NCBI GenBank assembly: GCA_022842185.1
Contig: JALHQB010000002.1
Span: 79,496-143,495, forward strand
Direction: 5' to 3'
From: Acetobacteraceae bacterium
Lineage (GTDB): Bacteria > Pseudomonadota > Alphaproteobacteria > Acetobacterales > Acetobacteraceae
Length of the DNA: 64,000 nt
A program made the position numbers and the translations under genes. Numbering within the stretch: the stretch's first letter is position 1; each line of letters starts with the position of its first letter. The notes under the pieces were generated by a model. It made no database searches, had not been told where the DNA came from, and was given only the letters and a program-made list of their open reading frames with translations. Positions 1 to 7,913 of this stretch are shown here, piece after piece.

Positions 1-715
1 CACCGGCGACGCGCGACAGCAGCGGGTTGCGGTTTTCCTGCGTGATGTTGTTAAACCGGAAGGAACGCTGATTGTAGTACGCGTAGTATTCCGGGAAGTC
101 GGTGATGATCCGCCGTGCGAGCGTCGCGAGGTCGCGCGCCGTCATGCGGTGCTCGGGGTCGGGCCATCCGGTGGAATTGCGGAAGGTGCTGTTGGTCAGC
201 CCGATCCGCCGCCCGGTTTCGTTCAGCAATTCGGCAAACTGGGTTTCGCTGCCGCTGATGCCTTCGGCCAGCACGATGCAGGCGTCATTGCCCGACTGGA
301 CGATGACGCCGTGGATCAGGTCCTCAACCGTCACCTGGGAACCGAGGTCCACGAACATCTTGGACCCGCCCATCCGCCAGGCCCGCTCGCTGACCGGCAT
401 CGTCGCGTCGAGTTGAAGCTGCCCGGCCTTCAGCTTCTCGAACACGACGTACATCGTCATCAGCTTGGACATCGACGATGGCGGCATCCGCTCATCGGCG
501 TTCTTCTCCAGCAACGTCGCGCCGGTGGCGAAATCCACGATCAACGCCTGGCGTGCCTGGACATCCACCGGGCCGAGCGGCGTTTCGGCCGGTGACCCCG
601 CGGGGCGCGGCGGTGCGGCGCCGCGGCGGCCTTGCGTGGGGCGCTGCTGCGCGAGTGCGGGCGTGGCCACCAGCCCGGCAAGGGCGCTGCCGAGCAGGGT
701 TCGACGATCGGTCAT
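1..715 (-). CDS. D-alanyl-D-alanine carboxypeptidase, C-terminus cut by window edge
   Basis: A penicillin-binding serine peptidase of the DacA/DacC/DacF type, which trims the terminal D-Ala of peptidoglycan stem peptides in the periplasm. About 238 N-terminal residues are inside the window and the rest lies beyond position 1. The protein starts MTDRRTLLGSALAGLVATPALAQ, a twin-arginine-like or Sec signal ending in ALAQ. The S-x-x-K active-site motif is seen as PSSMSK, followed later by the SGN motif (SGNDA), both standard for S11 peptidases; the KTG motif would lie outside. The start ATG at 715 is preceded by an AGGA about 9 bases away. It follows rlpA and mltB on the same strand, a frequent alphaproteobacterial cell-wall cluster, which supports the call. 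Confidence 0.92.
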   Translation of the reverse strand, partial: MTDRRTLLGSALAGLVATPALAQQRPTQGRRGAAPPRPAGSPAETPLGPVDVQARQALIVDFATGATLLEKNADERMPPSSMSKLMTMYVVFEKLKAGQLQLDATMPVSERAWRMGGSKMFVDLGSQVTVEDLIHGVIVQSGNDACIVLAEGISGSETQFAELLNETGRRIGLTNSTFRNSTGWPDPEHRMTARDLATLARRIITDFPEYYAYYNQRSFRFNNITQENRNPLLSRVAG

Positions 716-745
716 GCGCGGGGTTCCTGCCTTGGGGGCGTCATG

Positions 746-1618
746 TCAGTCCACCAGGATACGCGCACCGGATACTCCCGCCGCCAGAGTCCGCTCAAGC
801 GCCGCGTCGGCCTGGGCAGCGGTGGCAAAGGGGCCGGCGCGGACCCGGAAGCGCTGGTCGCGGCGCGGACCGAAGGCTTCGACCCGCGCGCCGGGCACCC
901 GCGCGGCCAGGCGCTGCGCGGCATCGGCGCGGGACAGGATGCCAGCCTCGACGAATATCCGGCCTGGGCTCGGGGTGCCGTTGGTGACGGATTCGGGCAG
1001 CACGACGTTGGGCGGCGGCGCGGCGGCATCCGCCACGGGCGCGACCACCGGCGCCGCTGCCGCGCGCTGGACGGCCGCCCGAGCGCCGGGCAAGGGATCA
1101 AGGCTTTCCGCAGCGACGACCCCGCGCGGTGCGGTCTCGATCGCCACCGCTTCCGGCGCGCGGCCCAACACACCGGTCGCCAAGGCGCGGCTGCGTTCGC
1201 CATCCACCTCGATACGCACCTGCGTGCCGCCACCGGCCGGCACGCCGAGCAAATCCGCCGCGCGATCCGACAGGCCGACGACGCGGCCCGGATTGACCGG
1301 CCCACGCTCATTGACCCGCAGCGTCAGCGACCGCCCATTCTCGAGGTTCGTCACCGTCACCACCGCGGGCAGCTGCAGCGTGCGATGGGCGGCCAGCGCG
1401 CGCGACGCGCTCCAATCCTCCCCATTGGCGGTCGGCGTGTTCCTGCCCCGCCCGGCCTGGCGGGCGGCGAGGCCGGTCTCGACCAGCGCGAAATCCTCGC
1501 GCGGATAGGACCAGACGCCACCCATGCTGTAGGGGTCGCCGACCAGGTAGCGCGGCGGCGGCGCGGCGGTGCAGGCCCCGACCAGCAGCAGCAACGGCAA
1601 GACGAAGCGCGCCTTCAA
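746..1618 (-). CDS. rlpA: RlpA-like lipoprotein with DPBB and SPOR domains
   Basis: A 290-residue septal-ring lytic transglycosylase-like lipoprotein of the RlpA family. RlpA binds and cleaves denuded glycan strands at the division site. A lipobox LVGAC places the lipidated cysteine at residue 16, so the protein should be outer-membrane anchored. A double-psi beta-barrel region lies at about residues 50-140 (VNERGP and VGLSDRAADLLG are typical of the fold), followed by an Ala/Pro-rich linker. A C-terminal SPOR-like domain spans about 215-290, ending in RVRAGPFATAAQADAALER, the usual signature of peptidoglycan-binding SPOR repeats. Its ATG overlaps the stop of mltB by four bases, so the two are probably translationally coupled. 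Whether it has lytic activity cannot be judged here. Confidence 0.9.
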   Translation of the reverse strand: MKARFVLPLLLLVGACTAAPPPRYLVGDPYSMGGVWSYPREDFALVETGLAARQAGRGRNTPTANGEDWSASRALAAHRTLQLPAVVTVTNLENGRSLTLRVNERGPVNPGRVVGLSDRAADLLGVPAGGGTQVRIEVDGERSRALATGVLGRAPEAVAIETAPRGVVAAESLDPLPGARAAVQRAAAAPVVAPVADAAAPPPNVVLPESVTNGTPSPGRIFVEAGILSRADAAQRLAARVPGARVEAFGPRRDQRFRVRAGPFATAAQADAALERTLAAGVSGARILVD

Positions 1619-2652
1619 GCCACCCGGTCCGACAGCAGGCCGACCGACAGGCCATAATTCACCGGCGAATTGTAGCGCCGGATCACGCGCAGGTTGTGAT
1701 GGCCGAGGAAGACCTGGCCACTGCCCCGGTTGGGCAGCACCACTTGTGCCTCGGGGCCATCGGGAAGCGGCCCGCCGGCCTCGGTGCGGAAGCCCATGCG
1801 GGAAAATTCGCGCATCGGGCGCATCGCGGTGTCCGCGCCCGCGGCGGAAAAGCCGGACGGCGGCGTCACGGCCAGGCCCCAGGGTTCATTCCGGCGCCAG
1901 CCATTGCGCTGGAAGTAGTTGGCGATCGAGGCCAGCGCATCGGGCCGGCTGTCCCAGATGTCGCGGCGTCCATCACCGTCGAAATCGACCGCGAGGCGTT
2001 CGAAATTCGTCGGCATGAATTGCGGCTGGCCCATGGCACCCGCCCAGGACCCCAGCATGCGGTCGTTGCGGATATGCCCGTCATCGAGGATCTTCAACGC
2101 GGCGAACAATTCCGTGCGGAAATACGACGCGCGCCGCCCTTCCCAGGCAAGGGTCGACAGTGCCTCGACCACCTTGAAGCCGCCGGTATTGCCGCCGAAA
2201 TTGGTCTCCACCCCCCAGATGGCGACGATGACGCGCGGGGATACGTTGAACCGCGCCTCGATCCGGCGCAGCAATTCGGCGTTCTCGGCGTAGTTTCGCC
2301 GGCCGTTCTGCACCCGCGTGGGTGAGACCATGATGCGGTCGCGGTATTCTTCCCATTGCATCCCGCCCTCGGCCTGGCGGCGATCCAACGCGATGACGCG
2401 CTGGTTCGGTCGGATGCCGGCGAAGGCGGTGTTGAGCATGGTGGCCGACAGGCCACGCCGACGCCCCTCGGTCTTCACACCGTCCACGAAGCGTTCAAAG
2501 GAAACCGAGGTTACCGCCTCGTATTCCGGGGGCGCGGCGCCCTGTGGCACGGGCGGGGGCAGGCTGGCGGTGGCCGGGACCGTGGGCGCGGCTGTCGAGG
2601 CCGTGCAACCGGCGAGCGGCGCTGCGGCGAGGAGGATGCGGCGGGTGATCAT
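1615..2652 (-). CDS. mltB: Lytic murein transglycosylase B-like lipoprotein
   Basis: A family 3 (MltB/Slt35-like) lytic transglycosylase that cleaves peptidoglycan between MurNAc and GlcNAc to form 1,6-anhydro ends. The signature WGVETNFGG carries the predicted catalytic Glu at about residue 149, and GSWAGAMGQPQFMPTNF is the conserved substrate-groove block. The C-terminal stretch ending SPVNYGLSVGLLSDRVA is typical of the family. I chose the ATG at 2652 rather than the in-frame ATG at 2700 because it gives a compact lipoprotein signal with lipobox PLAGC (Cys16); the longer form would bury that signal. No strong ribosome site precedes either start. It is the first gene of the mltB-rlpA-dac run and is divergent from the PrpD-like gene. 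Confidence 0.9.
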   Translation of the reverse strand: MITRRILLAAAPLAGCTASTAAPTVPATASLPPPVPQGAAPPEYEAVTSVSFERFVDGVKTEGRRRGLSATMLNTAFAGIRPNQRVIALDRRQAEGGMQWEEYRDRIMVSPTRVQNGRRNYAENAELLRRIEARFNVSPRVIVAIWGVETNFGGNTGGFKVVEALSTLAWEGRRASYFRTELFAALKILDDGHIRNDRMLGSWAGAMGQPQFMPTNFERLAVDFDGDGRRDIWDSRPDALASIANYFQRNGWRRNEPWGLAVTPPSGFSAAGADTAMRPMREFSRMGFRTEAGGPLPDGPEAQVVLPNRGSGQVFLGHHNLRVIRRYNSPVNYGLSVGLLSDRVA

Positions 2653-2760
2653 GGTGGTGAGGTGCCACGCGCCCCGACGCGACGCAAACTCAACCTGCAC
2701 GCCTTGGCCGCGACGCCGGGAGTGCTACAACCGCGAAGATAGTCCGGAGGATAAGACGTC

Positions 2761-4161
2761 ATGGCTGCCGTCACACGCGACCTCGCTGCCTTCACCGCCG
2801 CGATCCGCTTCGAAACGCTGCCCGCCGAGGTGCAGCAGCGCACCCGTTTCCTCGTCCTCGACCTGGTCGGCAACATGCTGCGCGGTCGTCACGATGCCGA
2901 GAGCACGGCGCCCCTGCTGGCCGCGGTGCGGTCGCTCGGCCTCGCGGCCGGGTCCGCGGCGGTGTTCGGCGACTCGGCGCGCTACACCCCGGCCGGCGCG
3001 GCGCTGGTGAACGGCACCACGGCGCATTCGCTCGATTTCGACGACACCCATGCTGCCGGCACCCTGCATCCTGGCGCGCCGGTGATCCCGGCCGCCCTGG
3101 CCGCCGCCGAGATGGTGGGCGCCGACGGCCGCACCGTGCTCGCCGCCATCGTCGCCGGCTATGAAGTGACCTGCCGCCTCGCGCTGTCCCTGCCAGGCGG
3201 CGACCATTACGACCGTGGCTATCACCCGACCGCGACCTGCGGCGCCTTCGGTGCGGCCGCCGCCTCGGCGCGTGTGTTCGGCCTGTCCGCCGCGCAGGTA
3301 GAGGACGCGTTCGGCATCGCGCTGTCCCAGGCCGCGGGGTCGCTGCAGTTCCTGGCCAATGGCGCCTGGACGAAACGCTTCCAGGTGGGTTGGTCGGCGC
3401 TGAATGGCCTGACCGCTGCGTCGCTGGCGCGCGAAGGCTTCCGCGGCGCCGGTGAGGCGCTGGAAGGCCGCGCGGGCTTCCTGCGCGCCTATGCGCCCAA
3501 TCCGAATCCGGCGCGCGCCATCCAGAACCTGGGCAAGGATTGGGAATTGATGGAGACGGCGGTGAAGCCGTACCCGTCCTGCCGGTATGGCCATGCTAAT
3601 GTCGATGCGGCGCTGGCGCTGCGCGCCGAACTCGGCCTCAAGACGGAGGAGATCGAGAGCGTCACCATGGGCCTGCCCAACAAGGGCATGCTGCTGGTCG
3701 GCGCGCCGACGCAGTACAAGCAGAACCCGCAGAACATCGTGGACGGGCAGTTCTCCGGCCCCTTCGTGGTGGCCTGCGCGCTTGCGCGGGGCCATTTCGG
3801 CTGGGATTCCTATGCTTGGCTGCAGGATGCCGACCTGCGCGGCCTGATGAAGAAGATCCTGCCGGTCGAGGACGCCGAGGTGGAAGCCGAATTCCCCGCC
3901 TTCATGTCGGGCAAGCTGACGGTGAAGGCGCGCGGCCAGACCTTCGTGAAGAAGATACAGGTGCCCAAGGGCGAACCCGCGAACTTCCTGACCGAGGACG
4001 AGCTGCGCGCCAAGTTCCATGGCCTGGCGGACGCCGTGCTGGGGACCGAGCGGGCGACGCTGCTTGCCGATGCGGTGCTGAACCTCGACAAGGCGGGCGA
4101 TGTGCACGCCATGCTGCGGCTCGGCGCGCCGATGATGGCGGCCCGGCTGGCGGGGGAATAG
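2761..4161 (+). CDS. MmgE/PrpD family protein
   Basis: A 466-residue member of the MmgE/PrpD family, which includes 2-methylcitrate dehydratase, iminodisuccinate epimerase and cis-aconitate decarboxylase. The all-helical N-terminal domain carries the family motif LDFDDTHAAGTLHPGAPVIPA (about residues 95-115), and GYHPTATCGAFGAAAA and KPYPSCRYGHANVDAAL follow at the expected spacing. The C-terminal half is the lid domain. Length is normal for the family. A GGAGG lies 10 bases before the ATG. The gene stands alone, divergent from mltB, with no prpB/prpC or citrate-synthase neighbours, so a methylcitrate role is not supported. In Acetobacteraceae such genes are numerous and usually of unknown substrate, so the reaction is left open. 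Confidence 0.92.
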   Translation: MAAVTRDLAAFTAAIRFETLPAEVQQRTRFLVLDLVGNMLRGRHDAESTAPLLAAVRSLGLAAGSAAVFGDSARYTPAGAALVNGTTAHSLDFDDTHAAGTLHPGAPVIPAALAAAEMVGADGRTVLAAIVAGYEVTCRLALSLPGGDHYDRGYHPTATCGAFGAAAASARVFGLSAAQVEDAFGIALSQAAGSLQFLANGAWTKRFQVGWSALNGLTAASLAREGFRGAGEALEGRAGFLRAYAPNPNPARAIQNLGKDWELMETAVKPYPSCRYGHANVDAALALRAELGLKTEEIESVTMGLPNKGMLLVGAPTQYKQNPQNIVDGQFSGPFVVACALARGHFGWDSYAWLQDADLRGLMKKILPVEDAEVEAEFPAFMSGKLTVKARGQTFVKKIQVPKGEPANFLTEDELRAKFHGLADAVLGTERATLLADAVLNLDKAGDVHAMLRLGAPMMAARLAGE

Positions 4162-4173
4162 GCGAAGCGTTCC

Positions 4174-4261
4174 GGATGGGTGGCCGAGTGGTCTATGGCA
4201 GCGGTCTTGAAAACCGCCAGGGTGCAAGCCCTCGTGGGTTCGAATCCCACCCCATCCGCCA
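4174..4261 (+). tRNA. tRNA-Ser(TGA)
   Basis: An 88-nt class II tRNA including an encoded CCA. The acceptor stem GGATGGG pairs with CCCATCC, the discriminator is G (4258) and CCA is at 4259-4261. The anticodon stem GCGGT/ACCGC encloses the loop CTTGAAA with anticodon TGA at 4208-4210. A long variable arm (AGGGTGCAAGCCCT) and the T arm GTGGG-TTCGAAT-CCCAC complete the fold, all as expected for a serine tRNA reading UCN codons. It starts 12 bases after the PrpD-like gene. Confidence 0.97.
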
Positions 4262-4670
4262 GTTTCGATTGGTCCGCACGTCGACGCCGCTTTCTGCTCC
4301 GCCACCCGTAGGCCTGCATCCGGCATATCTAGACAGCGCGACGGCATAGGTGACGGACCACTTGGCGGTGGTATTCCGGGCGCTTCGCGCGACCTTGCGT
4401 CATCTGTGAACATCTGCAGGCGGCAACCGTTTCGAAAGCCCGGTCCGGCCGCAAGATCGCGGATCGCGATTTGCCACGCCGCCGCACCGCCTGGCTGAGA
4501 CCGGCAGCGGCCCTACTCTGTCATCTGGTCAAAGGCAGAGCGGGGCTTGAGATCAGCGCGTCCCCGTCACATGTATTAACAACATGTAATCTCGAGGACG
4601 CAACAGCCTTCATGGACCAAGAGCCAGGGCGATCCGCCCAAAACTTGATCATTATCCCGGCGATGGCACT
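4262..4670. other. Intergenic region before the CNNM pair, no convincing gene
   Basis: About 400 bases between tRNA-Ser and the first CNNM gene. A 67-codon open frame (4471-4674) ends in a GTGA overlap with the CNNM start, but its sequence looks like Arg/Ala-rich non-coding translation and I do not call it. An AT-rich patch at 4569-4590 has two copies of the self-palindrome ACATGT separated by seven bases, a possible protein-binding or promoter site about 85 bases before the CNNM start. No clear terminator or riboswitch was recognised. Confidence 0.4.
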
Positions 4671-6047
4671 GTGATCGAGGCGGCTTTCATCCTGCTGCTC
4701 GGGATCGTCGTGATCCTGCTGGTCATTGCCGTGAACGGCTATTTCGTCGCTCAGGAATTCGCCTACATGGCGGTCAACCGGACGCGGCTTGCCGCCCGGG
4801 CTGCCGAGGGTGACGCCTCGGCAAAGCGCGCGCTGGAGGTGACGAGGCGCACCAGCTTCATGCTGTCAGGCGCCCAACTCGGCATCACCGTCACGGGTCT
4901 GATCGTGGGCTTCGCAGTCGAGCCGCTCGTTGGCCGCTCGCTCGGCATCCTGCTCGGCGGCGTCGGCGTTTCCTTCGAGGTCGGGGTCACCATCGGAACC
5001 CTGCTCGCGCTTGTGGCAGCCACCATCATCCAGATGATCTTCGGTGAGCTCTTCCCGAAGAACCTCGCCATCGCCAGCCCCGAGCCGCTCGCAGGGAAGC
5101 TCGCCCGCTCGACGCTCATCTACCTCAAGGTGTTCGGCTGGCTGATCGCCTTCTACGACAAATCAGCCAACCTCCTGCTGCGGGCGCTGCGCATCGAGCC
5201 CGTCCACGACCTCGACGTCAGCGCCTCGGCAGGCGATCTGCCACGGATCATCGCTGATTCGCGCGACAGCGGAGATCTGCCGCTCGAGCTCTCGCTGATG
5301 ATGGACCGCATCCTCGATTTTCCCCAGCGCGACGTCGAGCACGCGATGGTCCCGCGATCGCAGGTCGACTGGGTCACCCCGGAGACGACGCTCGAGGAAC
5401 TGCGGGCCCTCATGGCACGCGCCCACACGCGCTACCCCGTGATCGACGACGACGACACACCTATCGGCGTTGTGCATCTGGCGGACCTGCTGTCTCGCCT
5501 CGCCGCGGGCCATGCCGAAGAACCCGTCACGACGGTGATGCGCCCTCCTTCGGTGATGCCTACGCTCATGCGATTGCCGGACGCCCTGACGCAGCTGGTC
5601 AGCAGCAACAACCAGCTTGCTTGCGTCATCGACGAATATGGCGGCTTCGCCGGGGTGCTCACGCTTGAGGATCTCGCCATGGAGATCGTCGGCGAGATCA
5701 CCGATGAGCATGACGACAATGGCCCCGACCCGGTCGTGCCGGACGGCGACGGTATCTGGCTCATGGATGGGGAGGTGCATCTCGACGAGGTCAAGCGCGC
5801 CATCGGATACGACCTGCCGCGCAGTGACGTGGAGACAGTGGCTGGCCTGCTTATCGCCGAACTCGGCGCCCTGCCCGTCGAGGGCGACACCGTGACCATC
5901 GACCTTCCCATCGACCCGGCCGATGTGGCCGACGACAATCCGGTGCGGCGGCGGCTGGAGGTTGACGTGCTGCGGGTTGAACGCCACGTCCCCAGCGAAG
6001 TGCGCCTGCGCCTGGTCGTTGTACCGCTGATCGGGGACGAACGATGA
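4671..6047 (+). CDS. HlyC/CorC (CNNM) family transporter, first of a pair
   Basis: A 458-residue membrane protein of the CNNM/DUF21 family (CorB/CorC, YfjD, TlyC relatives), implicated in magnesium or cobalt efflux and membrane stability. An N-terminal CNNM domain of three to four transmembrane segments spans about residues 1-185, with the conserved NGYFVAQEFAYMAVNRTRL and FGELFPKNLAIASPEP blocks. It is followed by a CBS pair (about 205-330; LDFPQRDVEHAMVPRSQVDWV and IDEYGGFAGVLTLEDLAMEIVG are hallmarks) and a C-terminal CorC_HlyC domain. The chosen start is GTG at 4671; no strong Shine-Dalgarno site is visible. The stop overlaps the ATG of the next CNNM gene by four bases, so the two are very likely coupled and may form a heteromeric transporter. 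Confidence 0.92.
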   Translation: MIEAAFILLLGIVVILLVIAVNGYFVAQEFAYMAVNRTRLAARAAEGDASAKRALEVTRRTSFMLSGAQLGITVTGLIVGFAVEPLVGRSLGILLGGVGVSFEVGVTIGTLLALVAATIIQMIFGELFPKNLAIASPEPLAGKLARSTLIYLKVFGWLIAFYDKSANLLLRALRIEPVHDLDVSASAGDLPRIIADSRDSGDLPLELSLMMDRILDFPQRDVEHAMVPRSQVDWVTPETTLEELRALMARAHTRYPVIDDDDTPIGVVHLADLLSRLAAGHAEEPVTTVMRPPSVMPTLMRLPDALTQLVSSNNQLACVIDEYGGFAGVLTLEDLAMEIVGEITDEHDDNGPDPVVPDGDGIWLMDGEVHLDEVKRAIGYDLPRSDVETVAGLLIAELGALPVEGDTVTIDLPIDPADVADDNPVRRRLEVDVLRVERHVPSEVRLRLVVVPLIGDER

Positions 6048-7090
6048 GCGACCCGCTCAACGTCACGCTGGTGACCATCGCGCTGATTGCACTCAGTGCC
6101 TATTTCGTCATCGTCGAATTCGCCCTGCTCGGCGCGCGTCGCGGGCGGCTCGAAGAGCTCGCCGTGACCAGCGCCTCGGCGCGGGCCGCGCTGCGCGGCA
6201 TGAACGACCTGACGTTGATGCTCGCCGGGGCGCAGCTGGGCATCACCGTCTGCACCTTCGGCCTGGGCGCGGTAACCAAACCGGCCTTCGACGCCTGGCT
6301 CGGCCCGCTGTTCATTGGCATTGGCATGCCGGATTGGGCGGCCGGCGGTGCCGCCTTCGCCTTTTCGTTGTTCATCGCAACCTTCCTTCACCTGGTGATC
6401 GGCGAAATGGCGCCGAAATCCTGGGCGATTGCGCATCCCGAAACCTCTGCCCTGGCCATCGGCATCACCTCGCGCGCCTACGTCTGGATGCTGCGTCCGG
6501 TGCTCGCCTGGGTGAACAGCATTGCGAACCGTCTCGTGCGGGCCGCTGGCGTCGAACCGGTGGAGAGCGCCGCCGTAGGCGGTCAGGACATCGCAACCAT
6601 TCGGCAACTGGTCGAACATTCGGCGAAGGTCGGAGCGCTCGAGCCCCAGGTGGAGCAGCGGATCTCGGGGCTCATCGACCTCGGGACTCTGCGGGTCGAT
6701 GCCCTGGTGGCGACCGACGTGGCGCCGACCGCCGTCCAGCCAACGGCGACCGTGGCCGAGGTGCGTGCCGTCGCCCTGCAAACGGGGCATATGCGCATCC
6801 TGATGCTCGGCGCTGACGGTGCCCCGCCACTGGTGGTGCATGTTCGCGACACCCTGCTGCTGCCGGATGACCAGCGCGCCATCGAGATCGCCCGGCCTGC
6901 GTTCATCCTCACGGCCCAGACACCCGTCTACGATGCACTCGCCCGGATGCGTGCATCGAGCGTGCAACTCGCCGTCGTGATGACCGACAGCGACGTGCCC
7001 GGCATCGTCACCCTGGCCGACATCCTGAAGCGGGTGCTTCCGGTGGATGTGGCGGCGGCACCGACGCCCGATCGAGCGCGAGTGGCATGA
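6044..7090 (+). CDS. CNNM-domain protein, second of a pair, lacks C-terminal CorC_HlyC domain
   Basis: A 348-residue DUF21/CNNM membrane protein. Its N-terminal domain (about 1-185) has the family blocks AYFVIVEFALLGARRGRLEEL, LAGAQLGITVCTFGLGAVTKP and VIGEMAPKSWAIAHPE. The cytoplasmic part (about 195-335) is a weakly conserved CBS pair ending in VMTDSDVPGIVTLADILKRVLP. Compared with its upstream partner it is about 110 residues shorter and has no recognisable CorC_HlyC domain. The four-base ATGA overlap with the upstream gene indicates coupled translation. Paired long and short CNNM genes are known in actinobacteria and some proteobacteria; a joint role in divalent cation efflux is inferred from family membership only. 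Confidence 0.9.
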   Translation: MSDPLNVTLVTIALIALSAYFVIVEFALLGARRGRLEELAVTSASARAALRGMNDLTLMLAGAQLGITVCTFGLGAVTKPAFDAWLGPLFIGIGMPDWAAGGAAFAFSLFIATFLHLVIGEMAPKSWAIAHPETSALAIGITSRAYVWMLRPVLAWVNSIANRLVRAAGVEPVESAAVGGQDIATIRQLVEHSAKVGALEPQVEQRISGLIDLGTLRVDALVATDVAPTAVQPTATVAEVRAVALQTGHMRILMLGADGAPPLVVHVRDTLLLPDDQRAIEIARPAFILTAQTPVYDALARMRASSVQLAVVMTDSDVPGIVTLADILKRVLPVDVAAAPTPDRARVA

Positions 7091-7127
7091 CGGATATCGC
7101 CCGGCCGCCCCAGGGGCGCGACCATCG

Positions 7128-7808
7128 ATGGACATGATCATCGCCACCTTCGAAGGGTGGATTCGCGCCGGAGCCGGCTGGGCGCCCGTGGCCATCTTCG
7201 TCATCACCTTCCTGGAGTCGCTGCCAGGGATCAGCCTCCTGGTACCAGCGACGGCGCTATTGCTCGCGATCGGGGCGCTGCTCGGCGCCGGCACGCTGGA
7301 GCCGGTGCCAGTCCTTGTTGCAGCCATCACGGGTGCGATCGCTGGCGACGCAGTGGGATTCTGGGTCTCCCGCGCGGTGGGACCGCGCATGGTGCGGCGA
7401 TGGCTGCCGCGGAGCCAACGGCGCGCCTATGCACGCGCGCTGCTGCTGTTCCGTCGCTGGGGCTGGGCCGCGGTGTTCTTCGGCCGCTTCCTCGGCCCCG
7501 TACGGGCGGTCGCGCCGCTGATGGCGGGCGTGGCGCGCATGCGGGAGGGGCATTTCCAGACCGCCAACATCGCCTCCGCCGTCATCTGGGCACCGCTGAT
7601 GCTGGTTCCGGGCTACGCGGCGGCGCGGGGTGCGGAGGGGATCGCGGCAAGCGACCATCCGCTTGCAATGGGCACCGCGCTACTGCTCCTCATCGGCGTG
7701 GCCTGGTTCGGTGGGCGCCGACTTCTCCAGCAGCGCAACGCGGCGGGCCGTCGTGGCCGGTCGTTCTTTCGTTTATCCCGGGGGATCCAGCCTGAAGACC
7801 GCTTGTAG
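7128..7808 (+). CDS. DedA family membrane protein
   Basis: A 226-residue DedA (SNARE-associated/VTT) membrane protein. Members of this superfamily act in envelope homeostasis, and several act as undecaprenyl-phosphate or phospholipid flippases. The central signature FFGRFLGPVRAVAPLMAGVARM (about residues 118-139) is the typical DedA re-entrant motif with the conserved Arg and Gly-Pro. About four hydrophobic segments are visible (about residues 17-37, 45-70, 155-175, 185-205). I chose the ATG at 7128, which removes an Arg-rich non-hydrophobic extension present if translation began at 7047 inside the preceding gene. It lies 37 bases after the second CNNM gene and is probably in the same transcript, so the three genes may form an ion and envelope homeostasis operon. 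Confidence 0.88.
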   Translation: MDMIIATFEGWIRAGAGWAPVAIFVITFLESLPGISLLVPATALLLAIGALLGAGTLEPVPVLVAAITGAIAGDAVGFWVSRAVGPRMVRRWLPRSQRRAYARALLLFRRWGWAAVFFGRFLGPVRAVAPLMAGVARMREGHFQTANIASAVIWAPLMLVPGYAAARGAEGIAASDHPLAMGTALLLLIGVAWFGGRRLLQQRNAAGRRGRSFFRLSRGIQPEDRL

Positions 7809-7913
7809 CCAGGCGCGCCCCATCTGCCAGACCTTACCGTCTCACGCCCTCTGATCCCCGCAAATCCTCGGAAGACGGGGCTTTGATCGTGCCTTCCGGC
7901 GCGGGTCGCGCCC

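Noticed and set aside
3810..4319. Minus-strand frame across tRNA-Ser
   Set aside because: The stretch GVGFEPTRACTLAVFKTA is the well-known artefactual translation of antisense tRNA.
4480..4545. Resemblance to a thiamine riboswitch (CTGAGA ... CATCTGG)
   Set aside because: The conserved GGGGTGC and the P4/P5 sequence are missing and the downstream gene is a CNNM transporter, not thiamine-related.
4471..4674. 67-codon frame ending in a GTGA overlap with the CNNM start
   Set aside because: No ribosome site, no domain and composition like random high-GC translation; the overlap alone is weak evidence. It could be reconsidered if conserved.
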